Positions 6,435 through 15,516 of a stretch of DNA of 64,000 nt are shown here, one piece after another. The position numbers were made by a program, and so were the translations under genes. The notes below the pieces were generated by a model. The model was not told where the DNA came from. It made no database searches and was given only the letters and a program-made list of their open reading frames with translations. Source of the stretch: Paenibacillus sp. yr247 (GTDB taxonomy: Bacteria > Bacillota > Bacilli > Paenibacillales > NBRC-103111); the NCBI RefSeq assembly GCF_900103825.1, contig NZ_FNIF01000001.1:62001-126000 (forward strand). The letters run 5' to 3'. Numbering within the stretch: the first letter of the stretch is position 1; every line of letters begins with the position of its first letter.

Positions 6435-9164
6435 ATGAGTACCAAGAGAACCGCTCATATCATATCTCATACGCACTGGGACCGGGAATGGTATCTGCCT
6501 TATGAGAAGCATCATGTTCGTCTCGTAAAGCTCGTAGATATGCTATTAGATAAATTGGATCAAGATCCGAATTATCGCAGCTTCTTTTTTGACGGACAAA
6601 CGATCATTCTGGAGGACTATCTTCAGGTCAGACCGGATCAAAAGGATAGACTGGCCAAATATATTCAAGACGGCCGCATTTTGATCGGTCCATGGTATAT
6701 TTTGCAAGATGCATTTCTAACGAGCAGCGAAGCCAATGTACGAAATATGCAGATCGGACACCAAGATGCGAAGAAATATGGCCATGTTTCGAAGATTGGT
6801 TATTTTCCCGATACATTCGGTCTGGTAGGCCAAACGCCGCAACTGATGCAGCAGTCCGGGATCACGAATGCTTTGTTTGGCCGCGGTGTGAAGCCGACAG
6901 GCTTTAATAATACCGTCTCTGAAGGTGACTACGAATCGTCATTCTCGGAGCTGCTTTGGGAAGGACCTGATGGTTCCCAGGTGCTCGGTATTCTTTTCGC
7001 CAACTGGTATTCAAACGGCAATGAAATTCCTGTAGACCGGGAAGAAGCGAAAGCGTACTGGGAGCGGAAGCTGGCGGACGCGGAGAAATACGCATCGACT
7101 AGCGAACTGCTCTTTATGAACGGCTGCGACCATCAGCCGGTTCAGTTGGACTTGCCTGAAGCGATTCAGGCCGCGCGCGAGCTGTATCCGGAAACGACCT
7201 TTGTTCATTCGAATTTTTTCGATTACTTGCAGGCTATACAGCGTTCCTTGAAGCATGAGCTTTCTACGGTAAAAGGCGAGCTTCGCAGTCAACGGACGGA
7301 CGGTTGGTCTACACTCGTAAACACTGCTTCAGCACGTATTTACTTGAAGCAGATGAATCAGCTGGGGCAAGCAATGCTGGAAAAAGTGGCTGAACCGTTG
7401 GCCGCTTTCGCACATGTCCTCGAAGTCGGGGAGAAGTACCCGCATCATCTGTTCACGTACGCTTGGAAAACACTGATGCAGAATCATCCGCACGATAGCA
7501 TTTGCGGCTGCTCCGTGGACGAAGTGCACCGGGAAATGGTGATGCGCTTTGAGAAAAGCCGGCATGTAGCGGAAGCGATCGTCGATGACAGCAAACGTTC
7601 GATCGCTGATGCTGTAGATACGTCAAGCTTTGCACAAGCGGGTGAATGCTCATTGCCGGTTGTTGTTTTTAATACATCCGGTTGGGAGCGTACCGGCGTC
7701 GTGAGTATCGAGCTAGATGCCTTGCGTTTGTACTTCCGTGATGGATATTCGCTTGAAGAAGCTAGCGATATTGTAAAAGCAGCGGATATTTCAGGCAGAA
7801 TGCTCGTGGATGAGCTTGGGAATGTCATCGCATGCACGTTCGAAGATCTCGGACTGCAATTCGGTTACGATTTGCCGGACGACAAGTTCCGTCAGCCATA
7901 TATGTGCCGAAAAGTGAAGCTGACTTTTGAAGCTGAGAATATTCCAGCATTAGGGCTGAAGACGTACGCTTGGGTTAAAAGGGGAGATGAGATTTCTGTT
8001 TCCTCAATGCTAACGGATGACCGGGTACTGGAGAATGATGCGCTTAAGATCGAAATCGCGGATAACGGTTCCTTCACGTTGACAGACAAAATGAATGGTC
8101 GTACCTACAGGGATTTAGGCGTCTATGAGAATACAGGGGATATTGGCAACGAATATATGTACAAACAGCCTGATGGCGAGACGCCTTTAACAACTTACGG
8201 CTTAGCTGCGCAAATCCGCGTGTTAAAAGATACGCCTTATCAGGCTTCTCTAGAAATTGTACACGACTGGGAAATCCCTGCGTCAGCGGACGAATTGCTG
8301 GATGAAGAGCAGCGCGATTTGATCTACTACCCGTACCGAAAAGCGCAGCGATCGGCGCGCATGGAACCTATGCAGATCCGAACCGTTGTTAGTCTGAGCC
8401 GCAGCGGCAAAGGGGTAGAGATCGAGGCATCCTTCAACAATCAGGCCAAAGATCATCGCTTGCGGATGTTGTTCCCAACTGATCTGGTCACGCAAGTTCA
8501 CCGTGTCGACTCCATGTTTGAAATCCCGCAGCGAGTCAACATGCCGGCAGCTGAGTGGGAAAATCCAAGCAATACGCAGCATCAACAAGCCTTCATTGAG
8601 GTAAGCGATACGGGGGCAGGTCTTGTTGTTGCCAACCTCGGATTGAACGAATATGAAGTTCTGCGTGATGGACGCAATACGATTGCAGTGACGTTGCTTC
8701 GCGCGGTTGGCGAGCTAGGCGACTGGGGCTTGTTCCCGACGCCGGAGGCGCAATGTCTGGGAGAGCACAACGTCAGAATGTCCATCATTCCGCATAACGG
8801 AGATGGCGTACAGTCGGGCGCGTATGCAGAAGCTTACCAGTTTCAAATTCCTTGGACTTTATGTCAAACAGAAGTTCATCATGGACGCATTGCACCTACA
8901 TTTGCGCCATTTGAGTGGGAAGGCGCAGAAATGGCGTTCTCCTCTATGAAAATGAATGAAGGAAGTGGCGATCTGCTGCTCCGTTGGTACAACATGAGCT
9001 CCCAAAATACCGAGCTCAAGCTCAATTCCAACATTCTACACTACTATTTCTATAAGAGCACGATTATGGAAGCACATGGCCCGAGTATTGAAGTTGGCGC
9101 TGAAGGCCAAATGTCTTTGCCGATTGGTCCTTGCGAAATTGTGACGATCGGGATTAGTAGATAG
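6435..9164 (+). CDS. GH38 alpha-mannosidase (MngB-like)
   Basis: A 909-residue glycoside hydrolase family 38 enzyme without signal peptide, hence cytoplasmic. The N-terminal metal-binding motif SHTHWDREW (residues 11-19) and the nucleophile region YFPDTFGLVGQTPQ (D126) are intact. The helical middle domain contains NHPHDSICGCSVDEVH with another metal-ligand histidine region, and the C-terminal half is beta-sandwich. Bacterial GH38 enzymes remove alpha-mannose from imported oligosaccharides or mannosyl-glycerate; substrate here is not determined. AAAGGAG precedes the ATG. It sits between a glycosidase remnant and transporter A, whose sugar it may process, though over 460 bases separate them. 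Confidence 0.9.
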   Translation: MSTKRTAHIISHTHWDREWYLPYEKHHVRLVKLVDMLLDKLDQDPNYRSFFFDGQTIILEDYLQVRPDQKDRLAKYIQDGRILIGPWYILQDAFLTSSEANVRNMQIGHQDAKKYGHVSKIGYFPDTFGLVGQTPQLMQQSGITNALFGRGVKPTGFNNTVSEGDYESSFSELLWEGPDGSQVLGILFANWYSNGNEIPVDREEAKAYWERKLADAEKYASTSELLFMNGCDHQPVQLDLPEAIQAARELYPETTFVHSNFFDYLQAIQRSLKHELSTVKGELRSQRTDGWSTLVNTASARIYLKQMNQLGQAMLEKVAEPLAAFAHVLEVGEKYPHHLFTYAWKTLMQNHPHDSICGCSVDEVHREMVMRFEKSRHVAEAIVDDSKRSIADAVDTSSFAQAGECSLPVVVFNTSGWERTGVVSIELDALRLYFRDGYSLEEASDIVKAADISGRMLVDELGNVIACTFEDLGLQFGYDLPDDKFRQPYMCRKVKLTFEAENIPALGLKTYAWVKRGDEISVSSMLTDDRVLENDALKIEIADNGSFTLTDKMNGRTYRDLGVYENTGDIGNEYMYKQPDGETPLTTYGLAAQIRVLKDTPYQASLEIVHDWEIPASADELLDEEQRDLIYYPYRKAQRSARMEPMQIRTVVSLSRSGKGVEIEASFNNQAKDHRLRMLFPTDLVTQVHRVDSMFEIPQRVNMPAAEWENPSNTQHQQAFIEVSDTGAGLVVANLGLNEYEVLRDGRNTIAVTLLRAVGELGDWGLFPTPEAQCLGEHNVRMSIIPHNGDGVQSGAYAEAYQFQIPWTLCQTEVHHGRIAPTFAPFEWEGAEMAFSSMKMNEGSGDLLLRWYNMSSQNTELKLNSNILHYYFYKSTIMEAHGPSIEVGAEGQMSLPIGPCEIVTIGISR

Positions 9165-9189
9165 TAGAAAAAACATCTAGACAGCAAAC

Positions 9190-9374
9190 TGAAGTGCACC
9201 CTTTATAGTAGTCATTGGATAAACACTCCCTAGTGTTGAATAAACCGATGAATATTATAGGGGGTGCTTTTCGTGATGGCAAAAAAGAGACAGCCCGACA
9301 GTGAAACTGATCATAGAGGTAATGCCGAGGTAGGCGATGATAGCTTCAAAGTCTGGAGCGAGTCATATGAATAA
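9190..9374 (+). mobile_element. Possible left-end remnant of an IS3-like element
   Basis: TGAAGTGCACCC near 9190 and TATAGGGGGTGC near 9257-9268 form imperfect inverted ends of the kind seen at the start of IS3-family elements. A short frame MAKKRQPDSETDHRGN (9276-9374, 32 residues) begins like the orfA of such elements but diverges and stops. No transposase domain remains. The hairpin AACACT-CCCT-AGTGTT (9222-9237) may instead help to end the mannosidase transcript. The rest of the 9165-9627 gap holds only a 20-residue frame with a ribosome binding site (from 9482) that I cannot interpret. Confidence 0.3.
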
Positions 9375-9627
9375 GGTTAATTTTTTTGATATCTTTTCGC
9401 GAATTTTGTCGATTGATAGAGAGTAGGGATTTCTACATTAATCAGCAAAACACGACTATTAGAAGAGAAGGGGTGTAATATATGCTAGATCAAAAAAGTC
9501 CATCTATTATTCGGAAAAGTCCATTGAAAACGCTATCATGGTGAATTAAAATTATGTCTATCTCATAGACATCCAATTTGTCCCAGAGTAGATGCATCTA
9601 ATTATTTGAGAGGAGTCGATTGGAAGA

Positions 9628-10995
9628 ATGGTAAAGAAAAAAACATGGGGTTTAACAACCAGCTCCGTCCTCACGCTAACGATGATTCTAACTGCTTGTG
9701 GAGGTGGCAGCTCTTCCGAACCGGCTGGCGGCAAGACAGCGGATGCAACGAAGGGACCAGCACCTAAGGCTGGAAATGGTGAGGTTATCAAATTAAAGTG
9801 GAGTACTTGGGGGAATCCAGGAGAGTTAAAGCGCTTTTACGAACTGACAGATCAGTATAACAAAGATCATCCGAATGTGAAATGGGAGCTAGTAGCAGTA
9901 CCGAACGACGGCTACGAAGAGAAGATCATTACTCAACTGCAGGGAGGTACTGCACCAGACGCATTTTATGCTGGAGATCAGACCGTCGTTAAACTCATTA
10001 GTAACGGTTCAATCGAAGAACTGACACCCTTGATGAAATCAGGAACGGGCCCAATCAAAGCCGAGGATTTTGCTGAAGGATTATGGGGCGGATCGAAAAA
10101 AGGCGATAAAATATATGGAGTCACAGTTGACTGCAATCCGTTAGTGATGTACTACAATAAGACTGTATTGTCCGAAGCGGGTATCACTGACGATCCTCAG
10201 AAATTGTATGATGCAGGGCAGTGGAATTGGAAGAAGCTACAAGAGTTAACGGAACAGCTGAAGTCTAAAAATAAATATGGACTTGTACTTGAAGACTGGT
10301 CATCTCCGATCTATTCATGGGCAACGATTAACGGAGGAAAAGTTTACGATAAGCCTCAGGATGGCAAATTCATTGGAGATCAGGATCCGAAGACGCTGGA
10401 AGCATTCCAATATCTCGCGGATAACACAAAGAACAAAAACTTCGTATTCTCCGGTTCACTTCCTAAAGGACAAGGCCCTGATGCTATGTTCATGTCGAAC
10501 CAAGTCGGATTTGGAATTGCAGGTCGTTGGTGGGTTCCGCAGTTTAATGCGAACACTTCATTAAAATACGACATTGTTCCTCTGCCAACGAACACTGGCA
10601 AAAAAATGGAGCCGGCCGGCATTCCAACAGCGTACATGGTTATGAATAAAAAGACAGCTCATGCTAAAGAAACTTATGAATTTCTCTCTTACTTTGTTTC
10701 CAAGGATGGTCAAAACTTCCGTCTTAAAGGGGGGAATGCAGTTCCTTCGGTAAGCGGTGTAGATGATCTCGTATTGGATAAGAACGCACAACCGGCACAT
10801 GCTCAATATTTCCTCGACGCTCGTGAGATTGGTTACGCGTTATGGCCTTCCGAATCAGGTGTTCCGGGAGCTTCCGATATTGTGAAAGATAACTATGATC
10901 TCTTGTTGTTAGGGAAGCAGGATGCTCAAACGACATTAAAGAAAATGAGTGAAGGTGTTAATAAGAAGATCGAAGAAGTAAAAGCGAAAAAATAA
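9628..10995 (+). CDS. Sugar ABC transporter lipoprotein binding protein (system A)
   Basis: A 455-residue family 1 extracellular solute-binding protein. The signal peptide ends in the lipobox LTAC (C24), followed by a G/S-rich linker, so it is anchored outside the membrane. WSTWGNPGELKRFYELTDQYN and VPNDGYEEKIITQLQGGTAPD are typical of CUT1 maltose/oligosaccharide binders. Start ATG with AGGAG 12 bases upstream. First gene of a three-gene import operon with two permeases and no ATPase. The ligand is not evident; the neighbouring mannosidase hints at a mannose-containing sugar. Confidence 0.9.
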   Translation: MVKKKTWGLTTSSVLTLTMILTACGGGSSSEPAGGKTADATKGPAPKAGNGEVIKLKWSTWGNPGELKRFYELTDQYNKDHPNVKWELVAVPNDGYEEKIITQLQGGTAPDAFYAGDQTVVKLISNGSIEELTPLMKSGTGPIKAEDFAEGLWGGSKKGDKIYGVTVDCNPLVMYYNKTVLSEAGITDDPQKLYDAGQWNWKKLQELTEQLKSKNKYGLVLEDWSSPIYSWATINGGKVYDKPQDGKFIGDQDPKTLEAFQYLADNTKNKNFVFSGSLPKGQGPDAMFMSNQVGFGIAGRWWVPQFNANTSLKYDIVPLPTNTGKKMEPAGIPTAYMVMNKKTAHAKETYEFLSYFVSKDGQNFRLKGGNAVPSVSGVDDLVLDKNAQPAHAQYFLDAREIGYALWPSESGVPGASDIVKDNYDLLLLGKQDAQTTLKKMSEGVNKKIEEVKAKK

Positions 10996-11098
10996 ATAAG
11001 ATGCATTATGGTAAAGTGTGACTGAGGAGGGAAGGATGTATGTATTCCATCTCTCCTTTTTTATTTTTTCTAGAAACAATTCATATGGGAGGATTTGC

Positions 11099-11977
11099 AT
11101 GAACCGTAAACGTTCTAATGTATTCTGGGGGTATTTCTTTATTGCCCCACAATTAATCGGACTGCTTTCCTTTTCACTTATCCCTCTGATCACAACCTTT
11201 GTTCTAAGTACATTAGATTGGGATGGATTTCAGGCTGCAACCTTTATTGGATTTGATAATTTCAGTTACGCTTTTCATAATCCTGATTTCCAAAAGGCAC
11301 TAGTGAATACCCTCTATTATTCCTTATTAACGGTTCCAATGGGTATTTTACTTGCGATATTGGTTGCTGTTGCTTTGAACAAAGTGAGATATCGAGTTAT
11401 GTACCGGTTGTTTTTCTTCATGCCGGTAGTTACAAGCTCTGTTGCCGTAGCGATTGTATGGATGTGGCTGCTTAATGGTGACTTCGGTATCATCAATTAT
11501 CTGCTGCATAGCTTGTTCGGCATTAAGGGTCCACAATGGTTGACCGACTTGAACCTCGTCCTGCCGTCTTTGGCGATTGTAAGCATTTGGCAAAAGCTTG
11601 GTTTTAACATGATTATTTTCCTGGCTGGTTTACAAGGAATATCCAGAGATTACTATGAGGCTTCCATGATCGACGGTGCATCCAAGTCCCAGCAATTCTG
11701 GAAAATTACTGTGCCCCTTTTATCGCCAACTACCTTGTTTGTTACTATTATTGGCATTATTGACTCGTTTAAAGTCTTCGATACTGCTTTCGTTATGACG
11801 AGCGGCGGACCAGCAAAAGCCAGCTATACGATTGTGTATCATTTGTACGAGCTTGCATTCAAAAACTTTCAATTCGGCCGCAGTGCGGCAGCGGCAACTG
11901 TGCTCTTCGTCATCATTTTGATTTTCACCATGACACAGACATATATTTCTCGCAAATGGGTCCATTACGCGGATTAA
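11099..11977 (+). CDS. CUT1 sugar ABC transporter permease 1 (system A, MalF/UgpA type)
   Basis: A 292-residue membrane protein with about six spans. The permease coupling motif is EASMIDGASKSQQFWKITVPLLSP, where the EAA loop docks with the ATPase. The ATG at 11099 has GGGAGGA seven bases upstream; the open frame extends further up to 11018 without a site. It forms a heterodimer with the next gene product and receives substrate from the binding protein upstream. Confidence 0.92.
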   Translation: MNRKRSNVFWGYFFIAPQLIGLLSFSLIPLITTFVLSTLDWDGFQAATFIGFDNFSYAFHNPDFQKALVNTLYYSLLTVPMGILLAILVAVALNKVRYRVMYRLFFFMPVVTSSVAVAIVWMWLLNGDFGIINYLLHSLFGIKGPQWLTDLNLVLPSLAIVSIWQKLGFNMIIFLAGLQGISRDYYEASMIDGASKSQQFWKITVPLLSPTTLFVTIIGIIDSFKVFDTAFVMTSGGPAKASYTIVYHLYELAFKNFQFGRSAAAATVLFVIILIFTMTQTYISRKWVHYAD

Positions 11978-11989
11978 GGAGGATTTCAC

Positions 11990-12880
11990 ATGAGAACGGT
12001 GAAACAAAAAATGGTTCCAACAGGAACCGTACCCAGTAAGCAGAAGAGCAGCCATGTTGGAAGTAAAGTATCAACCATTCTTCTGCATGTTCTGTTAATT
12101 CTAGCCTCAGTAGCGATGTTTGGACCGTTTTTATGGATGGCATTCAGCGGCTTAAAAGACTTAGCCCAAATCTTTCAAGTGCCGCCAACCTTATTTCCGA
12201 ATCCATGGAGATGGGAGAATATTAGCCGATCTCTAACGGCAATGCCATTTGATAAGGCATACATGAACAGTGCTTATATTTCTGTAATCGTCGTACTCGG
12301 TCAATTGTTAACATGCTCGATGGCTGCTTTTTCTTTTGCCAAAATTGATTTTCCATATCGTAATGTGCTATTTATTCTGTTTCTTTCTATGTTGATGGTT
12401 CCCGAACAGGTTACGATCGTACCACTTTACATCATTCTGAAAAATCTCGGCTGGCTCGATACTCATTTATCGCTCATCGTTCCGGATGCATTGTTCAGTG
12501 CTTTTGGTGTATTTCTGTTGAGGCAATTTTTTATGGGAATCCCGCGTGACTTATCAGAAGCAGCTTACGTTGATGGTGCGAACATGTGGAAGATATACTG
12601 GCGTATCATGATTCCTCTCATTCGTCCAGCACTAGCTTCGTTAGCGATAGTTTCGTTCCTGGGAAATTGGAACAGTTTTTTTAAGCCAGTTATTTTCCTG
12701 AGCTCAACTGACAAGTACACAGTACCTTTGATGCTTAGTACGTTTAAGGGACTCTATGTGACTGACTGGACTTTGATGATGTCCGGTTCTGCTATTGCCG
12801 TCATACCTGTACTGCTCGTTTATCTTGTGCTCCAACGTAATATTATCGAGGGCATTTCTATGACGGGCATTAAGGGTTAA
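11990..12880 (+). CDS. CUT1 sugar ABC transporter permease 2 (system A, MalG/UgpE type)
   Basis: A 296-residue permease with six predicted spans and the EAA loop SEAAYVDGANMWKIYWRI followed by MIPLIRPAL. The family-typical C-terminus ends IIEGISMTGIKG. AAGGAGG precedes the start by seven bases, and the gap from permease 1 is 12 bases. Its last 11 bases overlap the end of the convergent AraC gene. Confidence 0.92.
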   Translation: MRTVKQKMVPTGTVPSKQKSSHVGSKVSTILLHVLLILASVAMFGPFLWMAFSGLKDLAQIFQVPPTLFPNPWRWENISRSLTAMPFDKAYMNSAYISVIVVLGQLLTCSMAAFSFAKIDFPYRNVLFILFLSMLMVPEQVTIVPLYIILKNLGWLDTHLSLIVPDALFSAFGVFLLRQFFMGIPRDLSEAAYVDGANMWKIYWRIMIPLIRPALASLAIVSFLGNWNSFFKPVIFLSSTDKYTVPLMLSTFKGLYVTDWTLMMSGSAIAVIPVLLVYLVLQRNIIEGISMTGIKG

Positions 12881-13850
12881 TGTGAAAATAAACATTAATC
12901 GGATATTTTTCCTCCAATCGTTCGTCAGGAACGATGTGTTGGACACGTGGGTCAGCGTATTCTTTACGGTATTCGGTCGCTGTCATACCGTAATAGGCAG
13001 TAAAAGATCGCGAGAAATAGTGATTCTCAGCATATCCACACTGCGATGCGATTTCTTTAATACTAAGTGTACTATGACGGAGCATATGAGAAGCGCGTTC
13101 TAGCCGGAGTTGTATGATCATTTGACGCAAAGGAATTCCAGTGACACGTACGAAGACTCTCGTAAGGTGTTCATGAGATAACTGGCAATGGACTGCAATT
13201 TCAGCTACGGTGATAGGTTCGAGAAGCCTGTTACGAATATAGGTTAATGCTTTGCTCACCACGAGCGGATAGGCGGGGTCGATAACGGCCTCTTTTTTAT
13301 TTTCTAAATATTTCCAAGAGGGGATAGAAGTGTTTTTGCTTATATTGCCCAAGTGTTCAAGCTCGCTAAGCAGAGCTGACAATAAGATATTGCACCGATT
13401 GGTATCTTTTTCTCCATGAGCGATGTGCAGGATTTGGCTGATCATTGCCGATGGTAGTCCACCTTCCCTAACCGGTATTACATCAGAACCAATTGAACTA
13501 AGTAACGTAGGCGCGAACCATTCACCACCACTAAAATGCAGAAAAAGATGACGAGTAGCTGCAGTCTCTCCGAAATGATAGCTGTGAGTATCCCCGGCTT
13601 TAGTAAGAATCCAACTGGGCTGATTTAATGTATAAACTTGATCTCCCTTTCGGTAGATCGTTCCTGTTCCCTGAGGAAAAAACAACAACTCGTTATCGTC
13701 TAAAATACGCGGTCCCAGCTTCCAGTTACGCCGAACAACAAAGTCACCGCAATAGTGTAAAACAGGCAAATTTTCATTCAATTGAAGGCACCCTTTCTGA
13801 TCAATAAAATCCATTGAAATCCTATCTCTGTCTATTGTAAACGAATTCAT
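12870..13850 (-). CDS. AraC-family regulator with N-terminal cupin-like sensor
   Basis: A 326-residue cytoplasmic regulator. The N-terminal half has a sugar-binding cupin pattern (FFPQGTGTIYRKGDQVY, THSYHFGE), and the C-terminal hundred residues carry two helix-turn-helix units (ITVAEIAVHCQLSHEHLTRVF and IKEIASQCGYAENHYFSRSF). The start is uncertain: the ATG at 13850 lacks a clear ribosome binding site, and ATG at 13814 (MDFIDQKG) is possible. It is tail-to-tail with transporter A and diverges from the ferritin-like gene across only 49 bases, so it may control either side. Confidence 0.88.
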   Translation of the reverse strand: MNSFTIDRDRISMDFIDQKGCLQLNENLPVLHYCGDFVVRRNWKLGPRILDDNELLFFPQGTGTIYRKGDQVYTLNQPSWILTKAGDTHSYHFGETAATRHLFLHFSGGEWFAPTLLSSIGSDVIPVREGGLPSAMISQILHIAHGEKDTNRCNILLSALLSELEHLGNISKNTSIPSWKYLENKKEAVIDPAYPLVVSKALTYIRNRLLEPITVAEIAVHCQLSHEHLTRVFVRVTGIPLRQMIIQLRLERASHMLRHSTLSIKEIASQCGYAENHYFSRSFTAYYGMTATEYRKEYADPRVQHIVPDERLEEKYPINVYFHINP

Positions 13851-13899
13851 ATTAAGAGAAAATGAAATTATTCAACACTCATTAAAGGAGGGAACAAAG

Positions 13900-15168
13900 T
13901 TGGAAATTACATTTACAGGAATTGCGAATCCACATGAAATTGGAGCTTTCAGTGTCGATGCAAACGCTAAGGTACTGCAGCGGTATAGGTTCATTCATGA
14001 GCGTCTTATGTTTATAAGTGCAGCTCAGCTGCCTGCAAGACATAATTGGGATCTCAAAACTGCGATGGGACGCCACATCTATGAGGATGCAGAAGCGGCT
14101 GATCAACTTCGTACACGTGTGAGTCATCTGCGTACGCCTCTTGCTAACGTTGGGCAGGAACCAGATCCAGCCTTAACGCTGCTTATGGACGAAATTCTTC
14201 ATGCTCGTACAGATTGCGAATGGTTAGCTGGCGTGTACACAGTGATTAAACCAGCGCTTATTGAAGCTTATAGGAGCCATATAAAGCGTACACAACAAAT
14301 TGTCGATCAGCCGACTATCCGCATATTACGCTCTATCCTTCTTGATCTGGAGGAACAAGTAAATTGGGGGGAAGCGGCAATTGCTCACCTGAAAAACGAG
14401 GGTGAATGGGACGAGGCTGGTACTCAAGCAATGTGTACGTTATTACAGCGATGCATCCTTGCAGCAGGTGGAATGAGCAACGAAATGAAAAGGTCTTCTG
14501 AAATACCAGAACGTATAAGATCATTCCAGGTCTATCAATTGCCCAAAAAATCGCAACGAGAAGCGTGTATGGGTGAAACAACCCTTTACCGAACAAGCAT
14601 GGGAATGAAATTCGAGAAGCCGAATGAGGACAGACTTGTCGGTATGATGAGAGTACGTCAGGAAGAGATGACCGCGGCGGAGCTGATTGCGGCTGTGTTA
14701 TGGTCACAAAAAGGAATGCCGTGGGCATTCTATCGGGACTTAGCAAGACACTTGTGGGATGAGGTTCGCCATGCATTGTTTGGTCAGGCAGCCCTAGAGG
14801 CTGAAGGGTTGAATTGGCGTTCCCGTCCGCAATATACGTCTGATTATGATATCAATATAGAAAAAATTCCGAGTGCACAATACGCGTGGCTAACTATTGG
14901 GATTGAAGAAGGGGCGATGAAGCGCCCGGGGAAAGTCGGGGAATTTGAATTCTGCAGGGATCAAGTGAAGCATCCATTAATGACTCAGTTCCAAGATTAC
15001 GATTGGGCAGATGAGGTGGTTCATGCTTCCTTCGGCCGTACATGGACTCCGGAGCTGTTCGGTGAAGATCTAGGATTTATACGTGAAGTTGCGAAGCATG
15101 AGCTTGATCATTTTTTCAGTGAAGTTCGAAAAGCAGAAGAGATAGCTGCAGCCGAAGAGAAAATATAG
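13900..15168 (+). CDS. Ferritin-like diiron-type protein of unknown function
   Basis: A 422-residue soluble protein that I do not recognise beyond a ferritin-like fold. The C-terminal half has the ligand pattern of a four-helix diiron bundle: RQEEMTAAEL, then LWDEVRHALFG (ExxH), then TIGIEEGAMKR, then DWADEVVHASFG (ExxH). The N-terminal half has weaker, similar segments (YEDAEAADQLRTR, LMDEILHARTD with ExxH, LDLEEQVNWGEA), suggesting an old tandem duplication. It could be an oxygenase, oxidase or iron-binding protein; DUF455-like families are the nearest idea. TTG start with AAAGGAGG eight bases upstream. It is a single gene with its own terminator, divergent from the AraC gene and set between two sugar operons. 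Confidence 0.65.
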   Translation: MEITFTGIANPHEIGAFSVDANAKVLQRYRFIHERLMFISAAQLPARHNWDLKTAMGRHIYEDAEAADQLRTRVSHLRTPLANVGQEPDPALTLLMDEILHARTDCEWLAGVYTVIKPALIEAYRSHIKRTQQIVDQPTIRILRSILLDLEEQVNWGEAAIAHLKNEGEWDEAGTQAMCTLLQRCILAAGGMSNEMKRSSEIPERIRSFQVYQLPKKSQREACMGETTLYRTSMGMKFEKPNEDRLVGMMRVRQEEMTAAELIAAVLWSQKGMPWAFYRDLARHLWDEVRHALFGQAALEAEGLNWRSRPQYTSDYDINIEKIPSAQYAWLTIGIEEGAMKRPGKVGEFEFCRDQVKHPLMTQFQDYDWADEVVHASFGRTWTPELFGEDLGFIREVAKHELDHFFSEVRKAEEIAAAEEKI

Positions 15169-15205
15169 AGATGTTATTCAAAACAACAGCCTAATAGAAC
15201 CCAAA

Positions 15206-15239
15206 TGACACCTGACAAATTTGCAGGTGTTATTTTTTT
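15206..15239 (+). terminator. Rho-independent terminator after the ferritin-like gene
   Basis: TGACACCTG pairs with CAGGTGTTA around an 8-base AT-rich loop, followed by a T-run. It separates this gene from the transporter B operon. Confidence 0.85.
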
Positions 15240-15342
15240 ATATATTGACAATAATGAGTTGATTTCTTATCATTAAATTAATTAATTAATCAAATTGATT
15301 TATTAATTATTTGTAAATGTTGCTGTCCATGTAATCTCTATG

Positions 15343-15368
15343 GGATAGCAGCTTCTAAGCTGCTATCC
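15343..15368. promoter_or_regulatory. Perfect palindrome upstream of transporter B
   Basis: GGATAGCAGCTT and its exact reverse complement are separated by two bases (12-bp arms). No T-run follows, so it is not a simple terminator; it lies about 150 bases upstream of the binding-protein gene after a very AT-rich stretch (15275-15310). Short hairpins GGAG/CTCC and GGCGC-ATA-GCGCC follow before the ribosome binding site. It may be an operator, perhaps for the ROK regulator at the end of the operon, or a leader structure. Confidence 0.4.
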
Positions 15369-15516
15369 ATACGGCTATGTTGAGCTTGAAGAAGAATTCA
15401 ATGTACGGTTCAACAGTTTCAATTCATGCTTTACCCGGCAAAGGGTAACGGAGTTACTGCTCCTTTTAATACCCGGCGCATAGCGCCATAAAAACAAAAA
15501 ACGAGGAGGAAGATCA

